64,000 bases of DNA from Planctomycetota bacterium (GTDB taxonomy: Bacteria > Planctomycetota > Phycisphaerae > Phycisphaerales > UBA1924), in the NCBI GenBank assembly GCA_020831805.1, contig JAFIFX010000012.1, forward strand, positions 26,172-90,171, in the 5' to 3' direction. Both the position numbers and the translations under genes were made by a program. A model generated the notes under the pieces. It saw nothing but the letters and a program-made list of their open reading frames with translations. It was not told where the DNA came from and did not search any database. Of the stretch, positions 8,291 through 17,462 are shown piece after piece (positions within the stretch are counted from its first letter, which is position 1; every line of letters starts with the position of its first letter).

Positions 8291-9301
8291 TCACGGGCAG
8301 CCGAGGTTGAACTCGTTGATGAACGCGGAGACATCGAAGAAGTTGAGCAGGCCGTCGCCGTTGAAGTCGGCGCGGCAGGGCTCGGAGTCGGGCAGGACGA
8401 GGATTGACATCGGGTTGTTTCCCAGCCCGCCGGCGTTCGACTCGATCAGGACACCGAGGAACTGGCCGGAGAAGGCGTTGTACCGGAGCACGCGACCGCT
8501 CCCGCCGCTCATGACGACAAGCAGCGTGCGATCACTCGCATCCGCCGACGGGTGGAAGCGCATGAACTGCGGATCCGAAAGACCGCCGCTGCCGGAGGTG
8601 ACGAAGTTGATCGCATCGAGGGTGTTGATGTCGACGCGGATCACCGAGTCGGTGCCCCGGCTGGCGACAAATAGAAAGCCGTCGGCGTCGAAGAGCAGGC
8701 CCGTGGGCCTGGAGATCGGGATCGTGTCCGGGCCGACGACGACATCCATGAAGTCGCCGGTGGCGCCGTTGTAGCGCAGCACACGATCGGTCTCACGACT
8801 GGCCACGTAGAGGTGGCCGTCCGGCCCGAAGGCCAGTCCGAAGGGGCGGTTCAGGCCGCCCGTGGATCCGCCCGTGGCGGGCACGAACTGCTCGGACGCG
8901 CCGGAGGTGGTGTTGTAGCGGATGATGCGGCTGTTGTTGAGGCTGGAAACATACAGCCAGCCGTCCGGGCCGAGCGTCATCCCGGACGGCTGGCTAAGGC
9001 CACCGAATCCGGGGGTGACGAAGGTGTCGGAGAAGAAGCCCGTCCCACTCTCGTAGCGGATGACCGAGTTATTGCCAAGGCTGGCAACATAGAGCCGACC
9101 GTCCGGCGCGAGCAACATGTCGTGCGCGTTGTTGAGCGAGGAGATGCCCGCGCCGATGAAGTGATCGAGCGCCTGCCCGGTGGGCCAGGCGTAGCGGACG
9201 ACCTTGCTGTTGGTGTCGGAGACAATGACCTGGCTCTGCGCCAGGGCGCCCCCGGCGCTGAGGGCGAGGGCGATCGCCACGGATGAGTATTCTCGGTTCA
9301 T
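8291..9301 (-). CDS. secreted NHL/SMP-30-like beta-propeller with GC-type dockerin
   Basis: This 336-aa protein has a signal peptide (SSVAIALALSAGGALAQ) and five to six repeats of the form PDGxLYVAS...VIRYN, typical of an NHL or strictosidine-synthase-like propeller. The C-terminal 26 residues, starting CRADFNGDGLLNFFDV and ending GCP, form one half of a dockerin-like calcium loop closed by Gly-Cys-Pro, as in the Phycisphaerae GC-type anchor. A strong ribosome binding site GGGAGGT lies six bases before the ATG. It is probably exported and anchored at or released from the surface. The ligand of the propeller is unknown. Confidence 0.88.
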   Translation of the reverse strand: MNREYSSVAIALALSAGGALAQSQVIVSDTNSKVVRYAWPTGQALDHFIGAGISSLNNAHDMLLAPDGRLYVASLGNNSVIRYESGTGFFSDTFVTPGFGGLSQPSGMTLGPDGWLYVSSLNNSRIIRYNTTSGASEQFVPATGGSTGGLNRPFGLAFGPDGHLYVASRETDRVLRYNGATGDFMDVVVGPDTIPISRPTGLLFDADGFLFVASRGTDSVIRVDINTLDAINFVTSGSGGLSDPQFMRFHPSADASDRTLLVVMSGGSGRVLRYNAFSGQFLGVLIESNAGGLGNNPMSILVLPDSEPCRADFNGDGLLNFFDVSAFINEFNLGCP

Positions 9302-9736
9302 ATCGATACCTCCCGGAGCGGCTCGTCACAGCACCGCGCGTGCGACCTGCGACCGTTGGTGCTCCCTCCTGAAAGCGAAGTTGGAGCCCGCGGCACACCC
9401 GGAAGGTTCCAGATGGAAGCAGGTTTTTATAGAAATCACCCCATTCAAGGGGCGATGGCCGAGGTGGTGCCCCTTGAGACTGGAGCGGGCGGGCTCGGCG
9501 ATCAGCACGCGTGCGAGGACGTGGCGATGGGAACGCCGGACCCCGCTCCCGATGGCCTGGGCCGGAATTGTTCCCGTGGGAGAAAGCGGTCTGAGGCAAG
9601 TCCGTGCGGGGAATACGCTTGGAGCTCGCCCCGATGACCCCGGCCCAGCCGCGAAGAACCGCGCCGGGCCGGTTCCGGTACAGTCTTGGCGGCGTGAGCA
9701 GGCCGGGCCGGGACGGACCCCGGGAGGAGCCAGAGC
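9302..9736. other. intergenic region between divergent genes
   Basis: The 435 bases separate the minus-strand propeller gene from the plus-strand operon at 9737. A small AT-rich patch at 9426-9445 (TTTTTATAGAAATC) could contain the minus-strand -10 region (CTATAAAAA in reverse). No RNA gene or supported protein gene was seen. Confidence 0.45.
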
Positions 9737-12700
9737 GTGGACGCAACCGACCCAACCCGCCCCGGGCCGAGGCATGAGCATCACAACGGCACCGAGGCCG
9801 TCCGCGCGTTGGCGGAGGGTCTGGACCGCGTCGCGCGGATCGTCCGGGCGCTGCTCGTGCTCCGGGCGTTGGCCTGGATCGCGGCGGGCGCGGTCGCGGG
9901 TGTGGTGCTGCTCGGCCTGATCGACCTGGGCCTGCGCCTGCCAAGTCCGGTTCGGGGCGTGCTGCTGATGGGTGGACTGGCGTGTCTGGTCGCGGCGTGG
10001 GCAGCGCTGGTCCGTCCCGCGTGGCGGCTGCGGCCCGGGCGGGCGGGGCTGGCCCAGCGGATCGAACGGATCGACCCGCGCCACGCCGGGCAGATCGCCC
10101 CGGCCGTCGACCTGCTCGATCAGACCGAAGAACCCGGGGAAGCGGGCCTGCTCGCGCGGGCGGCCGTCGAGCGGGCCGGCCAACGCGTCGCGGATGTCGA
10201 CGCGGGGCGGATGATCCGATGGAGCGGCGTGGGCGGGTCGCTGGTCGCGCTGGGCGCGGCGCTCTTGGTGACGGCCGGTCTGTTCGCGTGGTCGGCGCCG
10301 ATGTCGCGCATCGGTGCGGCGCGGGTGCTGACCCCGTGGACCGACGCCGCGTGGCCGAAGCGCTACGGCGTGACCGACCTGACCCGGACCGGCGTGCACC
10401 CGATCGACGAGGCCCTGCCGGTACGCGTCGCGGTCGGGCCGTCGGACCCCGGCTCGCGTGTGCGGGTGGAATGGCGCCTCGGCGACGAGCGCACGGGGCG
10501 CACGCCGATGACCCCGCAGCCCGGGCAGACCGGGGACGGTCGTCCGTTCGAGCGCCTGATCGACCCGGCGGGGCTGGCGAGACACCACGCGGAGGTCGAC
10601 CTGCGCTACCGGGTGATCACGCCCGACGACCGCACCGCGTGGCGGCGCGTGCGCCTGGTCCGCCCGCCGGAGGTCGCGTCCGCCGCATCGAGCATCGAAC
10701 CGCCGGAGCACGCCGCGGGCGCGCCGGGCCTGGCGGGCTTCCGCACGGGCGATGCGACGCTGGCGACCGGGCCCGCGTCGCTCGGGCCGGTGCTGGAGGG
10801 CTCGCGGGTGTTGGTCCAGTGGCGGTTCACCTCGCCGGTGACCGGCGTGGACGAGCACGCCTGGGCGGACCAGGCGCTCGACATCGAGCGGCCCGACGAT
10901 CGCACGGTGGTCGTCTCCTGGGACGCCTCCGGCCCGGTGCGGATCACGCCCGTCGTCGTGGACGAGCACGGGCTCGGCGTGCGTGAAACCGTCTCGGTGG
11001 GCGTGGATGTCCGCGCCGACGCAGCGCCGGGCGTAACCATCACCCGGCCGTCGTCGGACGAGATCGTCACGCCCGCGGCGGCGTTGGAGATCGCGGCGGA
11101 GGCCGGCGATGATGTGGGCGTCACGGCCCTGCGGCTGGACGCCACGCTGCTGCGTCCGCCCGGGGGCTCACCGGGGGCCGGGCCGGAGCCCGTGGGCGAG
11201 GCGGTCCGCCTGGCATCGGCGTCGATCGGCCAACCGCTGGCCCAGGCCGAGGTCCGCGTCGCGCTGGTCCCGCGCGAGCTGAACGCCGTGCCCGGGGACG
11301 AGATCGCGTTGCGCGCCGTCGCGCGGGACACCCGCGGCGAGGCGGGCGAAGCGAGGTCCGGCGAACGACGCCTGCGCGTCGTGTCCGCCGACGACCTGGC
11401 GGCCCGGCTGCGCTCGGAACTCAGCCCGCTCAGCCGCCTGCTCCGGCGGACCGACGAGCAGCAGGCCGGCCTGGCCGAACGCGTGCGGCGGGGCGAGGAA
11501 GAGACCGGGCCGATGGTCCGCGAGCAGATCGCGCTGAGCGACACGGTCGCCTCTGCGGTGCGCTCCGTGCGTGAACTCGAGCAGGCCCGGCAGCGCAACG
11601 CCCTGGATGACCCGGCCCTCGAATCCCTGCTGCGCGACCTGGACCGGACCCTGGGCGAGGCGCGTGACGCGGCGCGGGCCGCCGCACGCTCGATGGAGGA
11701 CGAGGACGCGGAACAGGCCCATCGCGACCAGCGCGAGGCCCGCGACCGCATCGGCGAGGCGCTCAGCCTGCTCGACCGGGGCGAGGACGCGTTCCTGGCG
11801 CGCCGGGCCGTCTCGCGCGTGCGCGAGCAGCTCGCCGAGGCGCGCGAGGCGACCGCGGAGATCGGCCGACAGACCGCCGGGCGCGACGCGGCCGAACTGA
11901 CCGAGGCCGAGCGGGCCGAGCTCGACCGTCTGGCCCGGGAGCAGGCCGAGCTGGCGGACCGCGCCCGCGAGGCCCTTGAGGAACTGACGCGCCGGGCCGA
12001 GGCCCTCGAGCGGGACGACCCCGCGCAGGCCGAGGCGCTGCGCCGTGCCGCCGAGCAGGGCCGGGCCGGTGCGGTCGAGTCGCTCATCGAGGACGCCGCG
12101 GTCCAGACCGGCGAGAACCAGACCGGCGAGGCCGGACGCTCGCAGGACGAGGCGCTGGAACGCCTGGACGAGATGCTCGAGGAGATCGACCGGGCGGCCG
12201 CCCTGCGGGACACCGCGCTGCGCCGGCGCCTGGCGTCGCTGATCGGCTCGATCACCATGCTCATCGATGCGCAGACGCTCGAGCTGCGCCGGCTGGACCT
12301 GGCGCGCGACGCCTGGCCGGAGGGCGGGCTGGCCCCCGCCATGATCGCGCTGCGCGACAACACGCTGGGCGTTCGGGAGGAAGCCTCCGCCGCGATGGCC
12401 GAGCTGCGCCTGATCGCCGAGATGCTCGGCGAGGCGGAGGCCGAGCAGGCCGGCGCGGTCACGCACCTGCGTGCGGACCCGGCGGACCTGGACCGCGCCG
12501 AGCCGCGGGAACGCGCCAGCCTCAGCACGCTCGAGCGCGCCCTCGAAGAAGCACGCCGCCAGGACGACCAGGCCGCCGAACGCGAACGCGAGCGACGCAA
12601 GGCCGAGCTGCGCGGGGCCTACCGCGATGCGCTGCGGGACCAGAACCAGATCCGCGAGCAGTCCGAACCGCTGACCGGACGCGACCTGAACCGGCGCGAG

Positions 12701-13345
12701 CGGCTCGATGCGCGCCGGATCGCGACGGAGCAGCGCGAGCTGGCCGACCGGCTCGTCGCGGTCCGCGAGGCCCACGCCGAGATCAGTGACGCGCCGGTGT
12801 TCGCGCTGGCGCACGACCGGCTGGACGACCTGATGCGGGCGGCCGCCGACGGGCTGAACGAGGCCGCGCCGTCGCCGGGCGTCGCGATGGACCAGGAGCA
12901 GGCCGCCGACATCCTCGCCGCCCTCGTCGATGTGCTCGGCGAGAGCGCACGCGGGCCGGACCAGGATTTCCAGGACGGCGCCGGGGGCGGGTCCGGCCAG
13001 GGCGCGGGCGCCGGGCAGGAGGACCTGATCCCGCCGATCGCCGAACTCCGCCTGCTCCGCGACATGCAGCGCGGCGCGATGGACATGACCCGCCGAATGG
13101 GTGATCTGCCCGACCCCGGCTCCGATCCCGCCCGCCTGGCCCGTCTGGGCGATCTCCAGCGCCTGCTGGCCGAACGCGGCACGGAACTGATCGAAAAACT
13201 GAACCAACAGCCCGCCCCCAGCGAACAAGTCCCGGCCGAACCCCCCGCCGGCCCACCCGCCGATCCGCCGACCGATTCGGAGGAATCGCCCGAGGACGGG
13301 GAATCATCCAACCGCGAACCCGGTTCGCCCGATGAGAACCCTTGA
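9737..13345 (+). CDS. large coiled-coil membrane protein (DUF4175-like)
   Basis: This 1202-aa protein starts with GTG preceded by GGGAGGAG at ideal spacing. Two membrane helices lie near residues 38-62 and 71-92, and a third near 163-185. Residues about 190-460 look like beta-rich Ig-like domains. From about 550 to 1060 the protein is Glu/Arg/Ala-rich with long heptad-like helices (repeated EL..RA..LE patterns). The C-terminus is Gly-rich, then Pro/Glu-rich. This build matches the DUF4175-type proteins that accompany MoxR, DUF58 and BatA genes. It is the first gene of a four-gene overlapping operon. The function is unknown; a scaffolding role in the envelope is inferred. Confidence 0.8.
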   Translation: MDATDPTRPGPRHEHHNGTEAVRALAEGLDRVARIVRALLVLRALAWIAAGAVAGVVLLGLIDLGLRLPSPVRGVLLMGGLACLVAAWAALVRPAWRLRPGRAGLAQRIERIDPRHAGQIAPAVDLLDQTEEPGEAGLLARAAVERAGQRVADVDAGRMIRWSGVGGSLVALGAALLVTAGLFAWSAPMSRIGAARVLTPWTDAAWPKRYGVTDLTRTGVHPIDEALPVRVAVGPSDPGSRVRVEWRLGDERTGRTPMTPQPGQTGDGRPFERLIDPAGLARHHAEVDLRYRVITPDDRTAWRRVRLVRPPEVASAASSIEPPEHAAGAPGLAGFRTGDATLATGPASLGPVLEGSRVLVQWRFTSPVTGVDEHAWADQALDIERPDDRTVVVSWDASGPVRITPVVVDEHGLGVRETVSVGVDVRADAAPGVTITRPSSDEIVTPAAALEIAAEAGDDVGVTALRLDATLLRPPGGSPGAGPEPVGEAVRLASASIGQPLAQAEVRVALVPRELNAVPGDEIALRAVARDTRGEAGEARSGERRLRVVSADDLAARLRSELSPLSRLLRRTDEQQAGLAERVRRGEEETGPMVREQIALSDTVASAVRSVRELEQARQRNALDDPALESLLRDLDRTLGEARDAARAAARSMEDEDAEQAHRDQREARDRIGEALSLLDRGEDAFLARRAVSRVREQLAEAREATAEIGRQTAGRDAAELTEAERAELDRLAREQAELADRAREALEELTRRAEALERDDPAQAEALRRAAEQGRAGAVESLIEDAAVQTGENQTGEAGRSQDEALERLDEMLEEIDRAAALRDTALRRRLASLIGSITMLIDAQTLELRRLDLARDAWPEGGLAPAMIALRDNTLGVREEASAAMAELRLIAEMLGEAEAEQAGAVTHLRADPADLDRAEPRERASLSTLERALEEARRQDDQAAERERERRKAELRGAYRDALRDQNQIREQSEPLTGRDLNRRERLDARRIATEQRELADRLVAVREAHAEISDAPVFALAHDRLDDLMRAAADGLNEAAPSPGVAMDQEQAADILAALVDVLGESARGPDQDFQDGAGGGSGQGAGAGQEDLIPPIAELRLLRDMQRGAMDMTRRMGDLPDPGSDPARLARLGDLQRLLAERGTELIEKLNQQPAPSEQVPAEPPAGPPADPPTDSEESPEDGESSNREPGSPDENP

Positions 13346-13982
13346 ATTGCTGCACGGACGCGTCACCATCCCGGCATTGATCCTCGCCCTCGCGGCGAGC
13401 GTCGCCTCGGCGACGCCGGATGCCGAGCCCCGCGTGCCCTCCCTCGATGAACTGCTCGGCCTCGACGCCCCGGGCGAACGAGCCGAGGATCCGAACCGGC
13501 GCGCCCTCGAACGACGCCTGAGCGCGCAGGAAGCCGGCGAGAGCTTCCGCGAAGCGGTCACCCTGATGGGCGATGCGGCCGCACGCATCGGGTCTCGGGA
13601 TGTGGGCATCCAGACGCAGCGTGTGCAGGAAGAGATCCTGCGCCGGCTCGATCAGGTGATCGAAGCGGCGCGCGAGAACCAGGGCGGCGGGTCTTCCTCC
13701 TCGCGATCCTCCTCCCAGCAGAACCAGCAGCAACCCGACCAGACCACCGCCCAGGGCCAACCCGGCCAGTCCGGCGACGGCAGCGAGGAGCAGATGCCCC
13801 CCGGCGCCACCGGCGTCGAGACCAACCCAGCACTCGCGCCCGACGGCGTGACCTGGGGCAACCTGCCCGAGCGCGACCGCGAGGCGGTGTCGCAGGGCGT
13901 GAACGACCGGTACAGCGCGCTCTACCGGCGTCTGACCGAGCTGTACTACCGGCGCCTCGCCGAGCGGGAGGACGACCGATGA
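13332..13982 (+). CDS. small secreted protein of the coiled-coil operon
   Basis: This 216-aa protein begins inside the end of the preceding gene (14-base overlap). A signal peptide (ALILALAASVASA) is followed by PSLDELLGLD and a helical region. A low-complexity Ser/Gln/Gly linker occupies about residues 118-150, and the C-terminus is YSALYRRLTELYYRRLAE. The C-terminal motif recurs, in my recollection, in planctomycete proteins next to prenyltransferase-repeat proteins. No enzymatic motif is seen. It probably works with its neighbours in the periplasm. Confidence 0.75.
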   Translation: MRTLELLHGRVTIPALILALAASVASATPDAEPRVPSLDELLGLDAPGERAEDPNRRALERRLSAQEAGESFREAVTLMGDAAARIGSRDVGIQTQRVQEEILRRLDQVIEAARENQGGGSSSSRSSSQQNQQQPDQTTAQGQPGQSGDGSEEQMPPGATGVETNPALAPDGVTWGNLPERDREAVSQGVNDRYSALYRRLTELYYRRLAEREDDR

Positions 13983-15052
13983 TGACGCGATCGCGACGCA
14001 ACTGGCCACCCCTGCTCGCGTGCGTCGGTCTGCTCGCGGGCGCCGCGGGCGTGGCCCCCGCCCAGCCGCGCTCCGCGGAGAACCACGCCGCTGAGGGCGA
14101 GATGAGCCCCGAACTCGACCGGGCCGTCGCGCAGGGCCTCGCGCAGCTCGCGTCGCTCCAGAACGAGGACGGCTCCTGGGATTCGGGCCGCTTCGGACGC
14201 AATGTCGCCATCACCGCTCTGGCCTGCCTGGCCTTCATGGCCGACGGCAACATGCCCGGGCGCGGTCCGTACGGCGAGATCGTCGACCGCGGCCTGGACT
14301 TCATCCTCTCCACCGCCTCCGAAAACGGCCTGCTCGCCTCCGACGCGGCCAACGGGCCGATGTACGGCCACGGGTTCGCCACGCTCTTCCTGGGCGAGGT
14401 CTACGGCACCACCGCCGGCGGCGGCGACACCGCCCGCGCCCAACGCGTCCACGAGACCCTCGTCCGCGCCATCCGCCTCATCGAGCAGACCCAGAACGAC
14501 GAGGGCGGCTGGCGCTACAACCCCGTCCCCTACGACGCCGACTCCTCCGTGACCATCTGCCAGATCATGGCCCTGCGCAGCGCCCGCAACGCCGGCATCG
14601 AGGTCTCCTCGCGCGTGATTGACCGGGCCGTCGCCTATGTCCGCCGCTGCCAGAACCCCGACGGCGGTTTCAAGTACCAGGCCGACAGTGGCGCGAGCGC
14701 CTGGCCCCGTTCCGCGGCCGGCGTGGCCAGCCTCTATTACGCCGGGATCTATGAGGGCAGCGACATCGACCGCGGCCTGCGCTACCTCGAGGTCAACGCC
14801 ATGCCCGGCGCTGGCGGGGCCATGTCCCGCGCCCACTATTTCTACGGGCACTACTACGCCGTCCAGGCGATGTACCTCGCCGGCGGGCCGAGCTGGGCCG
14901 CGTGGTGGCCGGCCATCCGCAACGAGCTCCTGAACACCCAGAACCCCGACGGTACCTGGACCGACCGTTCGGTCGGGGACACCTACGGCACGGCCATGGC
15001 CCTGATCATTCTTCAGATGCCCAAGCGATATCTGCCGATCTTCCAGAAGTGA
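13979..15052 (+). CDS. secreted prenyltransferase/squalene-oxidase repeat protein
   Basis: This 357-aa protein has a signal peptide (LLACVGLLAGAAGVAPAQ) and an alpha/alpha-toroid made of repeats such as LQNEDGSWDSGRFGRN, TQNDEGGWRYNP, CQNPDGGFKYQA and TQNPDGTWTD. These are QxxDGxW motifs of the terpene cyclase/prenyltransferase repeat fold. The catalytic DxDD and DCTAE motifs of real cyclases are not seen, so a binding or structural role is more likely than terpene synthesis. The start overlaps the previous stop (ATGA) and the stop overlaps the next start (TGATG), showing a tight operon. Confidence 0.85.
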   Translation: MMTRSRRNWPPLLACVGLLAGAAGVAPAQPRSAENHAAEGEMSPELDRAVAQGLAQLASLQNEDGSWDSGRFGRNVAITALACLAFMADGNMPGRGPYGEIVDRGLDFILSTASENGLLASDAANGPMYGHGFATLFLGEVYGTTAGGGDTARAQRVHETLVRAIRLIEQTQNDEGGWRYNPVPYDADSSVTICQIMALRSARNAGIEVSSRVIDRAVAYVRRCQNPDGGFKYQADSGASAWPRSAAGVASLYYAGIYEGSDIDRGLRYLEVNAMPGAGGAMSRAHYFYGHYYAVQAMYLAGGPSWAAWWPAIRNELLNTQNPDGTWTDRSVGDTYGTAMALIILQMPKRYLPIFQK

Positions 15053-16269
15053 TGCCACACCGAACCGCCATCCTGCTCGCCCTGTGCCTCTGGCCGTCCG
15101 CAACGGCGGCGGATCAGGGCGACCTGCGCGTCCTGCATGCTGACCTGCGCCTGGAACGCGCCGCCCTCGTCGAACTGGACGACGCCAACGCCGTGCTCCG
15201 CAGGCCCGACGGACGCACCGAACGCGTCGCGCTCGGCGCGCTCCTCGGCCTCTCCGCGGGCGCCCGCCCGGGGCTGCCCGAGATCCAGGGCATCACCACC
15301 CCGCCCAACCGCCTGTTCATCGAACTCACCGACGCCCAGCGTCTGCTCATCGACATCGCCGAATCCGAGGACCCCGACGCGATCGTCGGCCCGGTCGTCG
15401 GCCTCGGTCCGGGACGCATCCCGCTCGACCGCGTCGCGCGCGTCGCCCGCCCCGGCGCGTCCTGGTACGCCCCCACCCCCGACACCGACCTCGTCCTGCT
15501 GACCAACGGCGACCGCCTGACCGGCTTCGTCGGCGCGATCGGCCCCGTCGTCCTCGTCGAGACCGACGCCGGCGCGGTGACCGAGATCCCCCTCGATCGC
15601 GTCGCCGAGATCCGCCTGGCCAACCCGCCCGAGCGCACGCCCGGGATGATCGTCACCGACGACCGGGGCGTGGCGCTGCGACCGCGCACGCTCGGTATCG
15701 ATGCCGCGGGCGTGCTGCAACTGACCGTCGACCCCGGCCCGCTCGGCGTCGACTCCCGCGGCGAGGACGCCATCGCCTACGCCAGGTCCGGCGCCCGCAT
15801 GGTCGGGCTGCGAATGCTGACGGCCTCGGGCGAGACCGCCCGCGCCCTAGCCAGCGCACGCCCGGGCGCCGTCCGCCCCACCGGCGATCGACGCTGGACG
15901 CCCGACCCCCGGCCCACGACCGCAGACGACCCCGCGCTGGCCCTCGGCGACATCCACATGCCCGCCCCGGCCGAGGCGGTGTACCCCGTCGATCCCGGCG
16001 TCCGCGCCACACGCTTCGCATCCGGCGTCCGCGCGACCGCCCCGGGGCCGTGGACCGACTGCATCGTGCGCGTCCACGCCGAGACCCGGCCCGGCGAGCG
16101 CGTCCTGCTCGCCGAGCACCGCATCACCCGCGACCGGGCCCACGCGGAAATCGCGGCGAACCTGCCCGCCGGCGTCCGCGCGATCATCCTCGAGGTCGAC
16201 CCGGGCCGCTACGGCGCGGTGCAGGACGCCGTGACCTTCGAGGCCCCGCGCCTGCTCGTCCGCGAGTAA
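15052..16269 (+). CDS. secreted NPCBM-like domain protein
   Basis: This 405-aa protein has a signal peptide (AILLALCLWPSATAA). The N-terminal half holds two or three repeats like DTDLVLLTNGDRLTGFVG...IPLDRVAEIRLA, short beta units seen in planctomycete secreted proteins. The C-terminal 120 residues (LGDIHMPAPAEAVYPVD...IILEVDPG) resemble the NPCBM (novel putative carbohydrate-binding) fold. It is the last gene of the operon starting at 9737, one base overlapping the prenyltransferase-repeat gene. It ends 8 bases from the convergent mraY stop. Confidence 0.75.
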   Translation: MPHRTAILLALCLWPSATAADQGDLRVLHADLRLERAALVELDDANAVLRRPDGRTERVALGALLGLSAGARPGLPEIQGITTPPNRLFIELTDAQRLLIDIAESEDPDAIVGPVVGLGPGRIPLDRVARVARPGASWYAPTPDTDLVLLTNGDRLTGFVGAIGPVVLVETDAGAVTEIPLDRVAEIRLANPPERTPGMIVTDDRGVALRPRTLGIDAAGVLQLTVDPGPLGVDSRGEDAIAYARSGARMVGLRMLTASGETARALASARPGAVRPTGDRRWTPDPRPTTADDPALALGDIHMPAPAEAVYPVDPGVRATRFASGVRATAPGPWTDCIVRVHAETRPGERVLLAEHRITRDRAHAEIAANLPAGVRAIILEVDPGRYGAVQDAVTFEAPRLLVRE

Positions 16270-16277
16270 GCCCGCTC

Positions 16278-17462
16278 CTACCGCAGCTTGAGCGTCGCCA
16301 GCGCCACCACGCACATGATGATCGCCAGGATCCACAGGCGGACGACCACCTGGTTCTCCGCCCAGCCGCCCATGTGCAGGTGGTGGTGGTACGGCGCGAC
16401 GCGGAAGATCCGCCTGCCGGTGCCCGTCCGGACGCGGGTGTACTTGAACCAGCCGACCTGGAGCGTGACCGAGAAGATCTCCAGCAGGAACACGCCGCAC
16501 ATGATCAGGACGACGATCTCCTGACGCACCGCCACCGCGATGTAGGCGATCAGCCCGCCCAGCGCCAGCGAGCCGGTATCGCCCATGAAGACCTGCGCCG
16601 GCGCCGCGTTCCACCACAGGAAGCCCAGGCACGCCCCCGCCATCGCGCCGGCCAGCACCGCCAGCTCGTCGCCCCGCGGCACATACGGCACCAGCAGGTA
16701 CTGCGCCCACTGCTCGCTGCCCGCGATCAGCGCCAGCATTAGCAGCGCGAAACTGACCACCCCCGAGATCCCCCCGGCCAGTCCGTCCATCCCGTCGGTG
16801 ATGTTCACAGCGTTGCTCAGGCCCGCGATCATCAGCACCGACACCAGCACGAACACGGGCAGCGACAGGTAGATCAGGCCCTCCGCCACGCCCTGCGCGC
16901 CGGGCAGGTAGGTCCGCTGGAACGGCAGGTTGAGCACATGGCCCAGCGCCTGCCCGGTTTCCACCGCCGAGTAGCGGTACGCGAAATAGCCCGCCAGCAG
17001 CCCGATGCCCAGCTGGAAGACCAGCTTCTCCCACGCGTACAGGCCCTGCCGGCCGGTGCCCCGGCGTGAGGCCGTCAGCTTGAGCCAGTCGTCCGCGCCG
17101 CCCACGCACGCCAGCCAGATCAGCACGAACAGGCCCAGCAGCACCTTCGGCGTCGAGATGTCCGCCAGCAGGAAGGTGCTCGCAAAGATCGAGCCGCAGA
17201 TCAGCACGCCGCCCATCGTCGGCACATTCGCCTTGCTCTTGGCGTGCGCCCGGAGCATCTCCGCGTCGCTCTCGCCCGCGTCGCCGATCTTCAGGCCCAT
17301 GAGGAACCGGATCGTCCGCTTGCCCAGCGCGATGATCAGCGTGAACGACAGCCCCGCGGCCAGGAGCGCCCGGAACTGCACCTGGTCCAGCACGCCCAGC
17401 ACCGAATAGAGCCCGGTGCTCACCAGCCAGTTCCGGATCAGATCGAAGAGCAGATAGAGCAT
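16278..17462 (-). CDS. mraY: phospho-N-acetylmuramoyl-pentapeptide-transferase
   Basis: This polytopic inner-membrane enzyme transfers phospho-MurNAc-pentapeptide to undecaprenyl phosphate, making lipid I. It has 394 aa and about ten membrane helices. Motifs are SKANVPTMGGVLI, GGADDWLKLT (catalytic Asp pair), NAVNITDGMDGLAGG (Mg and nucleotide site), FMGDTGSLALGG, and the C-terminal PYHHHLHMGG. The start overlaps the murF stop (ATGA). It is the last gene of the murE-murF-mraY set. Confidence 0.96.
   Translation of the reverse strand: MLYLLFDLIRNWLVSTGLYSVLGVLDQVQFRALLAAGLSFTLIIALGKRTIRFLMGLKIGDAGESDAEMLRAHAKSKANVPTMGGVLICGSIFASTFLLADISTPKVLLGLFVLIWLACVGGADDWLKLTASRRGTGRQGLYAWEKLVFQLGIGLLAGYFAYRYSAVETGQALGHVLNLPFQRTYLPGAQGVAEGLIYLSLPVFVLVSVLMIAGLSNAVNITDGMDGLAGGISGVVSFALLMLALIAGSEQWAQYLLVPYVPRGDELAVLAGAMAGACLGFLWWNAAPAQVFMGDTGSLALGGLIAYIAVAVRQEIVVLIMCGVFLLEIFSVTLQVGWFKYTRVRTGTGRRIFRVAPYHHHLHMGGWAENQVVVRLWILAIIMCVVALATLKLR

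Noticed and set aside
10606..13228. Very long minus-strand open frames opposite the coiled-coil gene
   Set aside because: High G+C and codon bias create antisense frames; composition is Ser/Arg or Gly/Gln low complexity without domains.
13979..15052. Squalene-hopene or terpene cyclase
   Set aside because: Only the QxxDGxW repeats are present; the acidic catalytic motif is missing and a signal peptide is present.
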